From contig JAFGIW010000117.1 of the NCBI GenBank assembly GCA_016929415.1, positions 1 through 64,000 on the forward strand: 64,000 nt of DNA, in the 5' to 3' direction. The position numbers were made by a program, and so were the translations under genes. Position 1 is the first letter of the stretch, and each line of letters begins with the position of its first letter. Shown here piece after piece: positions 30,253 to 40,187 of the stretch. Source of the stretch: Chitinispirillaceae bacterium (GTDB lineage: Bacteria > Fibrobacterota > Chitinivibrionia > Chitinivibrionales > Chitinispirillaceae). Below the pieces are notes generated by a model that was not told where the DNA came from, ran no database searches, and worked only from the letters and a program-made list of their open reading frames with translations.

Positions 30253-31855
30253 CGGCGATATCAAACGCATCGTAAAAAAGGGTTTCATCCGTCTGCCGGT
30301 TGATGACGAAACCGTTGTAAAGGCGATCGATGCGACGATCCGCTACGGTAAAAGCGGGCAGGTGGAGCGGAAAACGCTTCCGTTCCGCCGCCTCGAGCCC
30401 GTGTGGGCGTATGCCCTCGCTGCAACACTGGCGCTCGCGGTCGGAGCCGGGTATCTGGTCCTGCGCCGGGATTCTTTACATTCAGGATCTCGGGCGGCCG
30501 ATTCTCAGGTGAGCGGCGGGCGGCTTCAGCCGAAAGCGGTGGTGGTGTCGTATGTGGCGGATACGGGAACCGTTGATGAGTATATGCGGCGTAAGGGTAA
30601 TGAATTCCTGACCGATGGGCGGTCGCAGCTGCTTCTCGCAGTAGGGATGAGAACACGAACGGTCCTTTTCGAACAATCGGACGTAACGGTGGACCGTGCC
30701 GATTCCCTGCGCACCTCCATTTCGCTGCGGCAGGGGGTAATTGCCGTTGACGTCGCTCCCGGCGGCATCGATACCGTCTCGATCGTCACCGCCTACGGAT
30801 CGTTTACCCAGTTAGGCACCCGTTTTTCGGTGTCGGTCGATTCGATCGAAGGCGCATCGGTAGAGGTCTACCGCGGATCGGTTAGCGTCCGAGAAATTGA
30901 CGGCAGGGATATGATCCTCGGGCCGGGCCGGGCATGGGAGAGCCGCAACGGCGATACGGTTGCGACGATCCGTCGCGATGCGGCCGAGTTGGAAGAGCTG
31001 GAACGGGCATTTATTGACAACAAGCTGGAGCGGTTGCTGCGCCGGGGACCGGATGTACCTTCGCACTCCACGGTCGTTCCGCGAAAACCGCTTTTTAAAA
31101 AGCAACCGTCGACGGGGCGGGAAATAAGAAGCGCCGCTGGCCCTGCGGTCGATGTCGTGCGGTCGATCGGGGCGATGGCCGACCGCGGCGATTTTCATGC
31201 AATCGATTCAGTTGTCGCGCAACTGATCGATCCGGCTACCGCTGATGCCATCGCGGGAATGTTGTTGACATTGTCCCGGCGGAAAACGGATTCGTTCCGG
31301 TTTGCCGATGCCCGACGGCTGCTGGAGACGGTGGTGAAGGGCGGGATATTCTCCCCGGTCCGGCGCGAAGATGCATCAGTCCGACGGTATATGCTTCTCA
31401 AGACTCATGAAGAAACAGCACCCGGTGATCTGCTGAAGGAACTCCGGCGCCACCGGAACCTTTTCCCCGCAGGGTCCTTCGGCGAAGATATGGCGGCCGA
31501 GGAGGTCGCTTTACTCATGGCCATGAAAAGGCATGATGAGGCGGTTGCCGCCATAAAGCGGTTGCTGCACCGTTATCCGCGCCATCCGCAAAGCGGCTAT
31601 TACTGCTATCTGCATGCGAGCGCCCTGCGGGAAAACCTGCACCGTAATACGGATGCGCTTGACGGATACAAACGGTATATCGCGGCATACCCTGACGGAA
31701 AATACGGGGAGGATGCGCTCTATTGGATCATACAGCTCAGTCGATCGTCGGGCGACGCGGATAATACCGCGCAGTATAAAAAAACCTATCTGAAACGATA
31801 TCCGCACGGACGGTGGATCGAAGAGGTTCGGGCAATCGATGTTTCAGTGAGGTAA
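30239..31855 (+). CDS. FecR-domain anti-sigma-like protein with TPR C-terminus
   Basis: Single TM, FecR core (GSFTQLGTRFSVSVDSIEGASVEVYRGSVSV), TPR-like repeats. Confidence 0.85.
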   Translation: MNDHNGDIKRIVKKGFIRLPVDDETVVKAIDATIRYGKSGQVERKTLPFRRLEPVWAYALAATLALAVGAGYLVLRRDSLHSGSRAADSQVSGGRLQPKAVVVSYVADTGTVDEYMRRKGNEFLTDGRSQLLLAVGMRTRTVLFEQSDVTVDRADSLRTSISLRQGVIAVDVAPGGIDTVSIVTAYGSFTQLGTRFSVSVDSIEGASVEVYRGSVSVREIDGRDMILGPGRAWESRNGDTVATIRRDAAELEELERAFIDNKLERLLRRGPDVPSHSTVVPRKPLFKKQPSTGREIRSAAGPAVDVVRSIGAMADRGDFHAIDSVVAQLIDPATADAIAGMLLTLSRRKTDSFRFADARRLLETVVKGGIFSPVRREDASVRRYMLLKTHEETAPGDLLKELRRHRNLFPAGSFGEDMAAEEVALLMAMKRHDEAVAAIKRLLHRYPRHPQSGYYCYLHASALRENLHRNTDALDGYKRYIAAYPDGKYGEDALYWIIQLSRSSGDADNTAQYKKTYLKRYPHGRWIEEVRAIDVSVR

Positions 31856-31895
31856 TAGGCGGTAATTACGGGCCGGACCGAACATGCCCAGATTT

Positions 31896-32669
31896 TTACT
31901 CCCCCCGCAGCTCCCGTACCAGCGGATCCGGGTCTTCCAGGCGCATCAGCGACTCACCGACGAGCAGAGCCCTGACGCCGGCACTCTGCAGCATCCGGGC
32001 CTGTTTTCCGCAGTCAATGCCGCTTTCGGAGACCACCGTCACCTCCCCGGGAATATGGCGCATCAGCTCGAGGGTTACGTTGATGTCGGCGGTAAACGTG
32101 GAGAGGTCGCGGTTGTTGATTCCAACGAGGTGCGGTTCAAGCTTCATCACCCGATCGAGTTCGCGGAGATGGTGCAGCTCGACAAGCGGTTCGACGCCGA
32201 GGGCGCACGAGGCCTCGTAGAGGTCGCGCAACTGTTCATTGTCAAGTGCGGCGGCGATCAGCAGCAGGGCATCGGCGCCGAGGACAGCGGTCTGTTCGAC
32301 CTGGACAATGTCGATGATGAAATCCTTGCGCAGCACCGGAAGCGCAGCCGCCTCACGGATGGCGGTCACATACGACGGCATCCCCATGAAAAAATGCTCG
32401 TCGGTAAGCACCGATACGGCGTTTACCGCGGCACGCTCATACGATCGGGCGATGGCGACCGGATCGAAATCAGGCCGGATGACGCCTTTAGAGGGGGACG
32501 CCTTCTTAACTTCAGCGATGATGCCGAGATGCGTGCCGCCTTCGACCGACCGTGCAAAACCGCGATGCGGCGGCACCGGTTGCATCGCGACCGCTGCGCC
32601 CCGATCGCGCTTGAGCAGGGCGACCTCTTTTCTTTTCCAGACGAGAATCGTATCGAGAAATGACGGCAT
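31896..32669 (-). CDS. trpC: Indole-3-glycerol phosphate synthase
   Basis: IIAEVKKASPSKGVI, VLRKDFIID, VGINNRDLSTF, VVSESGI. Confidence 0.95.
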   Translation of the reverse strand: MPSFLDTILVWKRKEVALLKRDRGAAVAMQPVPPHRGFARSVEGGTHLGIIAEVKKASPSKGVIRPDFDPVAIARSYERAAVNAVSVLTDEHFFMGMPSYVTAIREAAALPVLRKDFIIDIVQVEQTAVLGADALLLIAAALDNEQLRDLYEASCALGVEPLVELHHLRELDRVMKLEPHLVGINNRDLSTFTADINVTLELMRHIPGEVTVVSESGIDCGKQARMLQSAGVRALLVGESLMRLEDPDPLVRELRGE

Positions 32670-32679
32670 GTCGCCCGGC

Positions 32680-33273
32680 CTATCCTTTCGGCGCGGAGCG
32701 GCCGGCCGCGAAGGAGAGAAAATTCTTAAGGAGGATCTTCCCGCCCTCGGTCAGGATCGACTCCGGATGAAACTGGACGCCGAATACGGGGTGGGTTGCA
32801 TGCGCCACCCCCATGATGAGTCCGTCATCGGTATGCGCAGTGACCGAAAGACATGGAGGACAGCTTTTCCTGTCGACAATAAGACTGTGGTATCGCGTGG
32901 CGATAAAGGGGTTGTTCATCCCGCTGTAGATACCGGCGCCGTCATGATGAATCGACGACACTTTCCCGTGCATCAGATAGGGGGCGCGGAGGACCGTGCC
33001 CCCGTACGCAACGCCGATCGACTGATGCCCGAGACAGACCCCGAGCAGCGGCACGGCAACGCCGAGTTTCCGTATCAGCTCGACCGATATCCCCGCCTCC
33101 CTGGGGGTGCAGGGGCCCGGAGAAATAACGATCGCCTCCGGCCGCATCGCCGCGACTTCCGCCACCGTCACTTTGTCGTTACGGAAAACGCGGATTTCCT
33201 TCTCGGTCAACTCACCGAGGTACTGCACGAGATTGAATGTAAATGAATCGTAATTATCAATCATCACTATCAT
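32680..33273 (-). CDS. trpG: Anthranilate synthase component II (glutamine amidotransferase)
   Basis: [45 protein letters not shown]. Confidence 0.93.
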   Translation of the reverse strand: MIVMIDNYDSFTFNLVQYLGELTEKEIRVFRNDKVTVAEVAAMRPEAIVISPGPCTPREAGISVELIRKLGVAVPLLGVCLGHQSIGVAYGGTVLRAPYLMHGKVSSIHHDGAGIYSGMNNPFIATRYHSLIVDRKSCPPCLSVTAHTDDGLIMGVAHATHPVFGVQFHPESILTEGGKILLKNFLSFAAGRSAPKG

Positions 33274-33290
33274 GGCGATTTTTTCCGGTT

Positions 33291-34760
33291 CTATCCCGTG
33301 ATCTTTTCCGACTGTGCGATTGCGGTGAAAAGCGCCGTCGCCTTCTGGACCGTCTCCTGGTATTCACGCGACGGGTCGGAGTCGGCAACGATGCCGGCCC
33401 CTACCTGGATGAGCGCCTTCCCGTTATGGTAAAAAATCGTCCGGATGACGATGCAGGTGTCCATCCGTCCGGAAAAATCGATATACCCCAGTGCGCCGCC
33501 GTACAGCCCTCTCTTGACGCACTCAAGCTCGTCGATGATTTCCATCGCGCGGATCTTCGGGGCGCCCGAAAGCGTACCCGCCGGGAAACAGGAAAAGAGC
33601 GCGTCGAAAATATCGCACCCTTTTTTCAGTTTCCCCTCGACATTACTGACAATATGGATCACATGCGAGTACTTCTCAATATGCATCATATCGGTGACGC
33701 GGACCGTCCCGCTCTCGCTCACCCGTCCGACGTCATTGCGGCCAAGATCGACCAGCATGATGTGCTCGGCCCGCTCCTTGGGATCGGCGAGCAGCTTGTC
33801 GATCAGTTCCTGGTCTTCCGCATCGTTCCTTCCCCGGCGGCACGTCCCGGCGATGGGCCGTACCTCCACCGTGCCGTCCTCGACGCGCACGAGCATTTCG
33901 GGCGACGCGCCGATGATCGCGGCATCGTCCTGCATGAGAAAATACATGTACGGTGAAGGGTTGACCACCCGGAGTATCCGGTACAGGTCGAACGGATCGG
34001 CCTCGACGGCAACCGTAAACCGCTGCGACAGCACCCCCTGAAAAATGTCACCCGCGAAAATATAGTCCTTGCATCTCCTTACCGCCCGTTCGAAATCATC
34101 TTTTTTTACATTTGAGGCAGGATTGCCCTGCGGCCGGATGTCGATGGAACGGACGGGAAGCGGTTGGGACAGTTGTTCCTGCATCGATTCGATGCGTTTG
34201 CAGGCGTCGCGGTAGGCCGGTTCGACCTCCGCGGCGGGATCGACGAAAATGTTGCTGATGAGTATCAGCCGGTGCTCTTTATTGTCAAATGCGATGACGT
34301 CGCGGTAGAAGGCGAAAAACAGGTCGTCGAGCGGGTCTTCCTTGGGATTTTTGTCGGGAATAACCTCACTGAGTCGTATCGAGTCGTAGGCGAAATACCC
34401 CACCGCACCGCCGGTAAAACGGGGGACTCCTTCGATCGATGCAACGGTATACCGCGAAAAAATTTCCCGCAGCGCTTCGATCGGATTGGAGGAGCCGCGC
34501 TGATGGCGCATCCCTTTTACCTCCCAGGCGCCGCCTTTTGCGATAAACGTCATGAATGGGTTTCCCCCGATGAACGAATAGCGCGCAACGATATCGCCCC
34601 CGGTAACGCTCTCCAGCAGGAAACTGTACTTTTCTTTGCGATACAGCTTCATCCAGACCGAAACCGGCGTCTCCGTATCCGCCAATACTGTTTTACCGAT
34701 TGGTATAACGTTCGCGGTCTGAGCGGCTCTTGTTACCTCGTCCAGCGTTGGAAATTTCAC
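33291..34760 (-). CDS. trpE: Anthranilate synthase component I
   Basis: FLLES Trp-binding motif; chorismate-binding [15 protein letters not shown] and RNDVGRV. Confidence 0.95.
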   Translation of the reverse strand: MKFPTLDEVTRAAQTANVIPIGKTVLADTETPVSVWMKLYRKEKYSFLLESVTGGDIVARYSFIGGNPFMTFIAKGGAWEVKGMRHQRGSSNPIEALREIFSRYTVASIEGVPRFTGGAVGYFAYDSIRLSEVIPDKNPKEDPLDDLFFAFYRDVIAFDNKEHRLILISNIFVDPAAEVEPAYRDACKRIESMQEQLSQPLPVRSIDIRPQGNPASNVKKDDFERAVRRCKDYIFAGDIFQGVLSQRFTVAVEADPFDLYRILRVVNPSPYMYFLMQDDAAIIGASPEMLVRVEDGTVEVRPIAGTCRRGRNDAEDQELIDKLLADPKERAEHIMLVDLGRNDVGRVSESGTVRVTDMMHIEKYSHVIHIVSNVEGKLKKGCDIFDALFSCFPAGTLSGAPKIRAMEIIDELECVKRGLYGGALGYIDFSGRMDTCIVIRTIFYHNGKALIQVGAGIVADSDPSREYQETVQKATALFTAIAQSEKITG

Positions 34761-34829
34761 GTGCGCCTTTCCGGAAAAAAGAATTTTAAAAATACATCGC
34801 GTAAGCTGATACCGGTAGGCATCAGTAAT

Positions 34830-36035
34830 TTATGGGCGATCCGGCGCGAATTGTTTCCTGAGTTCGCGGTCGAGACGTTCGATCTGATCGGGTGAATTTC
34901 CCGCAAGAAAAAACATACTCAGTCGCGGCTGCTTCCACCTGCCGTGATACCCGACGCGAAGCGGAGAGAGGAGCAGAATGCCGCACCCGGTTTCCCGGTC
35001 GAAGGCCCTGTTCCCGAGGCAGTCCCGGAACAGGTCGTATGATTCCGGAAGCGTGCACTTATTCTTCCCGATAAAGCGAAAAAGTGTGTGCTTTCGAGGG
35101 GCGATGCGTTCACGCAGCAATTGCCCGACAAGCCCCATGGTACACCGGCCGTTGATTTCGATACAGGCCGCGAGGCATTTTTTGCCGTGCCGGTCGTGAT
35201 AGACGAACGAATCGATCCCCATGGGCCCGAAATAACCGCATGAAACCGCCTCTTTCGCCGCGGTCAAGGTGGAACGTTCCAACTCCGGTTTCCACGGTTC
35301 GATCATTGGATCGTTTTCCGCGCAGTAGATACCGAAAAAGGCACCGTACCTGTTGACCCACTGCCGCTGGTACCTGATCGTGCCGCTGCTGCCGTCCGGA
35401 TTGATCGTTACTGCGGTGGAGAGATCGGCCGTGCGGGTGCACCATGGCTCGATGACGGCTCCCCCGTGAAGCAGATAGTTTGCAAGCAGCGGACGTTCGG
35501 CGCTGCAATGTTCAGGCTGCCGCACGACACGCAATCCGAAACCCGCCCCGCCGAAGGCCGGTTTGATGACAAGCGGAAAACCGTCTGCGGACGATGCGAA
35601 TGCCGACTCCGCCTCCTCCATGGTGGCGCAGAATCGCGAACACGGAACGCCAAGTCCGTGGCGTCGCGCCAGTGAGGAACAGAAAAGGCGATTGTTGATC
35701 TGACGGACGACATCGAGCGGCGGCAGGCCGGCGTCGGCCTCGGCGGCCAATCGCTTCACCGCCTCCCGGTTCCATCCCCAGACGACATTGATTGAACGGT
35801 CGGAAACACTGCCGCCCCGTTCCGACTGGTCGCCTTGAGCAAGTCCGTATTCCCGCAGGTAGGCATGGAAGGTCTCGCGAAGCTCTACATCGAGCAGTAT
35901 CGTATCGCCCGACTGCATCAGGGGTGTAAACAGCGCCGTCATCTCTGCGGCGGAACGCTTCACCGCACCCACCGGAAAGCCGCCCAGTTCAAGATCGAAA
36001 AGGGCATTAAAATAATAGCGGTGGGGGGTGTGCAT
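34830..36035 (-). CDS. ATP-grasp domain protein of unknown function
   Basis: FPLVIKPAFGGAGFGLRVV, FGPMGIDSFVYHD...CIEINGR. Confidence 0.75.
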   Translation of the reverse strand: MHTPHRYYFNALFDLELGGFPVGAVKRSAAEMTALFTPLMQSGDTILLDVELRETFHAYLREYGLAQGDQSERGGSVSDRSINVVWGWNREAVKRLAAEADAGLPPLDVVRQINNRLFCSSLARRHGLGVPCSRFCATMEEAESAFASSADGFPLVIKPAFGGAGFGLRVVRQPEHCSAERPLLANYLLHGGAVIEPWCTRTADLSTAVTINPDGSSGTIRYQRQWVNRYGAFFGIYCAENDPMIEPWKPELERSTLTAAKEAVSCGYFGPMGIDSFVYHDRHGKKCLAACIEINGRCTMGLVGQLLRERIAPRKHTLFRFIGKNKCTLPESYDLFRDCLGNRAFDRETGCGILLLSPLRVGYHGRWKQPRLSMFFLAGNSPDQIERLDRELRKQFAPDRP

Positions 36036-36081
36036 TGCGGAACCTCGCGGGTTGCGATTGATGGTGAACAACCAACGACGT

Positions 36082-38331
36082 TTATTGCTTTGCCGATATC
36101 TGATACCGGATCCGCAACGATTCGGCCCGCTTTCCTTCTCCGTTGGCAAGCAGCGCGCGGTACAGATGGGCGGCAATGTCCGTCCGTAGGCCGCTGTTGG
36201 CGGCTGTCAGATCGGCAAGCGCCAGTTCGAACATGCTGATCGCTTTCTCGTACCGCTTCTGCTGCATATAAATAACTCCCACACGGTTCTGCAACTCGGC
36301 GATGCGCGGATGGCGCGGAAACTTCTCGAAAAATTTCAGGTAATACTGGATCGCATGTTCCGGGTTCTTCCGGAATTCGAGCTCCGCCAGCCGCAGCCAG
36401 CTCTCGCCTGCAAACGTGCCCGAAGGAAAAAGCGCCAGATAGGTAAGAAAAGCCTCTTTGGCGACCTCCGCGTCGCTGACGTGTTCGGCCTGAAGCTTTG
36501 CAACTGAAAAAAGCGCGTCTTCACGACGCAGCGGCGAGACGCCGGGATCGGCAAGCACCTGTTGATAAAGCTTCAGAGCCTTGCGCCAGTCTTCATTGCG
36601 TTCTGCTTTACGGGCATCGTTGTAGAGCTGCGCCGACACTACCGCGGGTTTTAATCGGCCGAGCAGCATCTCGGTGGTTCGACCGGGCTTGGGGTACGCC
36701 TTCTTTGTTCCCGGTTTGCTCCCGGGAGTGTCGCGGTAACCGCCCGATGCATGAACGTATGCCGTGGTTTTTCCGCGGCGTAACGGTTCGGGCGCGACGG
36801 CAATGACATACACTCTTTCGTTTCCGGTGAGGGAAAACAACGTGTCGACAGTTTCAAATCCCTCTTTTTCGATATGCGCATTGTGCCAGCCGGCAGGCTG
36901 CCTGATCGTGAGCGGAGCGGTCCCGAAGTAGCGTCCGTCAATAAACACGTCGGCGTCCGGAATCTTGCTGCGGACCGAAACCACCTTATACCGCAATAAG
37001 GTATCCACTCCCGGAATCGCTTCGACTTCCGACCGCGCCACGACCGGTCCGCCGCTGAAAATCCTGTAGCGCTGTATTGAGGGATCAAACTGCAGATACT
37101 GCCCGGCATGCAGCACGGTATCGCCAATAGGTCCGTCGGTGATCCTGACCGAACCTTCGAGGACCCTGGTCGCCGCCTTTCCACCCAGATCCGCCTCGAT
37201 GCGGAAATAAGTCCCGGTTACCGCGATGCGATAATCAGGGGTCGAGACCGTAAATGGCTGATCCTTCCTCCGGGGATGGACGAAAAATGCAACCCTGCCA
37301 TTGGTGCCCGATCCTTCGGAAGAGGAGAAATCGACGCGGTAACGGGCCCGGTTTCTTGAAACCGACTCAAAATTGACTGCCGCACTATTGCGCAGCTCGA
37401 TCGATCCGTGGGCATTGACCAGGGTTGCGCTGCCGCCTTCAACCGTCGCGCACCGGCCGCTTACCGTTTCCGCCATGCTGTACGAGCCGGCGGCACTGCC
37501 CCCCAGTTGATACACCATAGTCGGCAACTCCTGCGTGCCCTGCCGCGTCCGGTGGAGTCCGATCATCGCAAGCGCGATAACACCGACCACCACACCTGCT
37601 ACACCTATACCGCGCACCAATGAGCGGTAATGCTTCAGTATATGCCAGAACGGCTGCTGTCCGATGGTGAGTTCCTCCTGCTGCGTAACCATGGAAAAGA
37701 GCCGTTCTTCCATTTTCTCCCATCGGCTGTAAGGTACGATCTGCTCGGCGCGGATGATCTGTTCCCAGCGGGGTTTTGAAGCTGCCTTCACAATCTGCTC
37801 ATCAAGCAGTTCTTCGGCGGTTTCAAGCGCCGAAACGGTCACCGGTTCCTCGCTGGTTTCGTAGCGGACCCAGCTCTCCTGCAGCCGTTCGTCGCAGCGG
37901 CCGATACGATCGAAAAGGAGCGTCTCCATCGCTTCCCACCGGCCGGTGGTCGGTTCCTCACAGAAAGCCATAAACTGTTGTTCCCACGGCGAGAGTTTCA
38001 CTACCGGCTGCATTCGATCATAAAGTTTTACGCTGAGTCGCTCCCACTCTTTTTCAGAGAGATCAATCTCGCTTTTCAGGCATTCGTCAACCGGTTCGTC
38101 ATATTCGCTGTACTGGGTGATCTGGGAAAAGAGGTCCCGTTCCACCTGTTCAGCCTTTTCGGCGGGATGCATCTCGTCGAGGCGCAATATGCTCAAAGCG
38201 CCGAGATCTTCACACTCACGGATACGCTGCAACAGCCTGGCCTCCACGGCGGCGAAATCGATGTCACCCTCCGGACAATGCCTCCGCAGTTCCTCATCGA
38301 ACCAGGTTTCTCTGTTTTCAAACGTTGCCAT
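36082..38331 (-). CDS. FecR-domain protein with N-terminal helical repeats, PEGA domain and C-terminal TPRs
   Basis: TM ~residue 235; FecR core (TPDYRIAVTGTYFRIEADLGGKAATRVLEGSVRI); PEGA (PDADVFIDGRYFGTAPLTIRQPAGWHNAHIEKEGF); TPRs. Confidence 0.85.
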   Translation of the reverse strand: MATFENRETWFDEELRRHCPEGDIDFAAVEARLLQRIRECEDLGALSILRLDEMHPAEKAEQVERDLFSQITQYSEYDEPVDECLKSEIDLSEKEWERLSVKLYDRMQPVVKLSPWEQQFMAFCEEPTTGRWEAMETLLFDRIGRCDERLQESWVRYETSEEPVTVSALETAEELLDEQIVKAASKPRWEQIIRAEQIVPYSRWEKMEERLFSMVTQQEELTIGQQPFWHILKHYRSLVRGIGVAGVVVGVIALAMIGLHRTRQGTQELPTMVYQLGGSAAGSYSMAETVSGRCATVEGGSATLVNAHGSIELRNSAAVNFESVSRNRARYRVDFSSSEGSGTNGRVAFFVHPRRKDQPFTVSTPDYRIAVTGTYFRIEADLGGKAATRVLEGSVRITDGPIGDTVLHAGQYLQFDPSIQRYRIFSGGPVVARSEVEAIPGVDTLLRYKVVSVRSKIPDADVFIDGRYFGTAPLTIRQPAGWHNAHIEKEGFETVDTLFSLTGNERVYVIAVAPEPLRRGKTTAYVHASGGYRDTPGSKPGTKKAYPKPGRTTEMLLGRLKPAVVSAQLYNDARKAERNEDWRKALKLYQQVLADPGVSPLRREDALFSVAKLQAEHVSDAEVAKEAFLTYLALFPSGTFAGESWLRLAELEFRKNPEHAIQYYLKFFEKFPRHPRIAELQNRVGVIYMQQKRYEKAISMFELALADLTAANSGLRTDIAAHLYRALLANGEGKRAESLRIRYQISAKQ

Positions 38332-38335
38332 CGTA

Positions 38336-38905
38336 CTACTTTTCCAGATCGTCCAGAAATTCGCGCATCTGTTTTCGCGCAGTAAACAAACGTGATTTGA
38401 CCGTGCCTTCCGGAATTCCCATGATCGATGCTATTTCCGACAGATCCATTTCGCTGTAGATATTAAGCACAAGGGGAATCCGCAGCTTGTAATCCAGGGT
38501 TGCAACCGCCCGCTCGACCAGATCTTTCAACTCGAGATGCTTCAGACTGCCGATCTCGTGTGAAGGAACCATGTTCTCGACGACATCGATCTGCACCGTA
38601 TCTCTGGGCGAAATCCTCTTTTCAGCCTTCTGATAACGCCATCGTCGCGTACAGACATGGATCACCACCCGGTGAAACCAGGTTTTAAACGAGGAGTCGC
38701 CATGAAAGGTCTTTAGCGACAGATAGATTTGAAAAAAGACCTCCTGCAGCAGATCTTCGTGGTCCCCGTACGGTCCGGTAATCTTGTAAATGAGGTTATA
38801 TGCATAGGAACGGTACATATAAAAGATCTCTTTGAATGCGAGTTGATTTCCAGCCCTGCACTCATCGAGTAGTTTACGCGTCGGCTCCAGTATGGTTTTA
38901 ATCAT
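38336..38905 (-). CDS. ECF-type sigma-70 factor
   Basis: GDHEDLLQEVFFQIYLSL; IPLVLNIYSEMDLSEIASIMGIPEGTVKSRLFTARKQM. Confidence 0.93.
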   Translation of the reverse strand: MIKTILEPTRKLLDECRAGNQLAFKEIFYMYRSYAYNLIYKITGPYGDHEDLLQEVFFQIYLSLKTFHGDSSFKTWFHRVVIHVCTRRWRYQKAEKRISPRDTVQIDVVENMVPSHEIGSLKHLELKDLVERAVATLDYKLRIPLVLNIYSEMDLSEIASIMGIPEGTVKSRLFTARKQMREFLDDLEK

Positions 38906-39080
38906 AGAACTCCATCATTATGAAATAGAAAATCCGGGTAAAACAACTCCCGTTTAAATGACTGGCTCGATTATTTGCGGTATCAATATAATAGTAGCTA
39001 TCATTCACTTGCCGGTTCGGCTTAGTAATGCAGCCACCTCCCGTTTCCGCAGAAGGAATACTACTGTTCTGCCCTGCAGA

Positions 39081-40064
39081 TTATCTTATGATTGTATCTA
39101 AAAGTATCTCAATTATACGATTCTGACTGATGTTGTCAACTTCCGCATGGAAGGAGCGCACCAGCCGGTGACGCAAGACCGGATAGGCGGCTCGGCGGAT
39201 ATCATTTATATCGGGAGTGGGCCTGTTTTCAAGAATCGCATAGGCTTTTGCTGCAAGAATAAGGTACTGGGAAGCACGCGGACCCGCCCCCCATGTAAGA
39301 AACGGCTTGATGGAATCCGGGCATGAAGGGTCCTTCGGTCGTGTGGCCCTGACCAGGGATACAGCGGCATTTATCACGGATTCGGCGATCGGAATGTTCC
39401 AGACCAAGTCCCTGTACAACAGCATCTCTTTAAGGGAGCAGACCGGCTTGAGAATGACATCCTGTTTGGAGGTCGTTGTTCGTACGATCTGAAGTTCAGC
39501 GTCATAATCGGGATAATCGATCTCAATCGAGAACATGAAACGGTCCTGTTGTGCTTCAGGAAGCGGGTAGGTCCCCTCCTGCTCGATCGGATTCTGGGTC
39601 GCCAGAACCCAGAACGGTCGCGGGAGCGAATAGGTATGCCCCGATGATGTCACCTGTCCCTCCTGCATTGCCTGCAGCAGGGCTGATTGCGTTTTCGGCG
39701 GTGTGCGGTTGATCTCATCGGCCAGCACGATATTACTGAATACCGGCCCCTGAATGAAGCGGAATTCGCGGGTACCGGTATTCCGGTCTTCATGCAGTAT
39801 CTCAGACCCGGTAATATCCGAGGGCATGAGGTCGGGAGTAAATTGAATACGGTTGAACTGAAGATCAAGACACTCCGAAAGGCTTTGAATCAGCATTGTT
39901 TTTGCCAGGCCCGGAACACCGATCAGAAGGCAATGCCCCCCGGCCAGAAAACAGGCCAGGAGATCGGAAATAACCTCATTCTGGCCTACTATACGCTGTG
40001 ATAAAGCCTCTCTTATTTTCAGAACCGAAGTAGATAAGCGTTCAAGCTGTTCTTTCTCATGCAT
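39081..40064 (-). CDS. MoxR-family AAA+ ATPase
   Basis: GVPGLAKTML Walker A, VLADEINRTPPKTQSALLQAMQE Walker B. Confidence 0.95.
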   Translation of the reverse strand: MHEKEQLERLSTSVLKIREALSQRIVGQNEVISDLLACFLAGGHCLLIGVPGLAKTMLIQSLSECLDLQFNRIQFTPDLMPSDITGSEILHEDRNTGTREFRFIQGPVFSNIVLADEINRTPPKTQSALLQAMQEGQVTSSGHTYSLPRPFWVLATQNPIEQEGTYPLPEAQQDRFMFSIEIDYPDYDAELQIVRTTTSKQDVILKPVCSLKEMLLYRDLVWNIPIAESVINAAVSLVRATRPKDPSCPDSIKPFLTWGAGPRASQYLILAAKAYAILENRPTPDINDIRRAAYPVLRHRLVRSFHAEVDNISQNRIIEILLDTIIR

Positions 40065-40187
40065 GGGGGACCCCTGTGTGGTGAATTTTTTGTTTCAAGT
40101 AGTCAGAATTCAGGAGTCAGTAGTCAGGAGAATGATGTCATGAAGATTAGTTGAAAAAAGATAAAATGGGATCTGCCGCCTGAACAA

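Noticed and set aside
32239-33956. Long plus-strand ORFs (335 and 237 aa) over the trp region
   Set aside because: Antisense to trpC/trpG/trpE with clear motifs; high-GC shadow ORFs.
39081-40064. Orphan MoxR without DUF58/vWA partner as a novel system
   Set aside because: Partner could be elsewhere; ordinary MoxR sequence, nothing unusual to support a claim.
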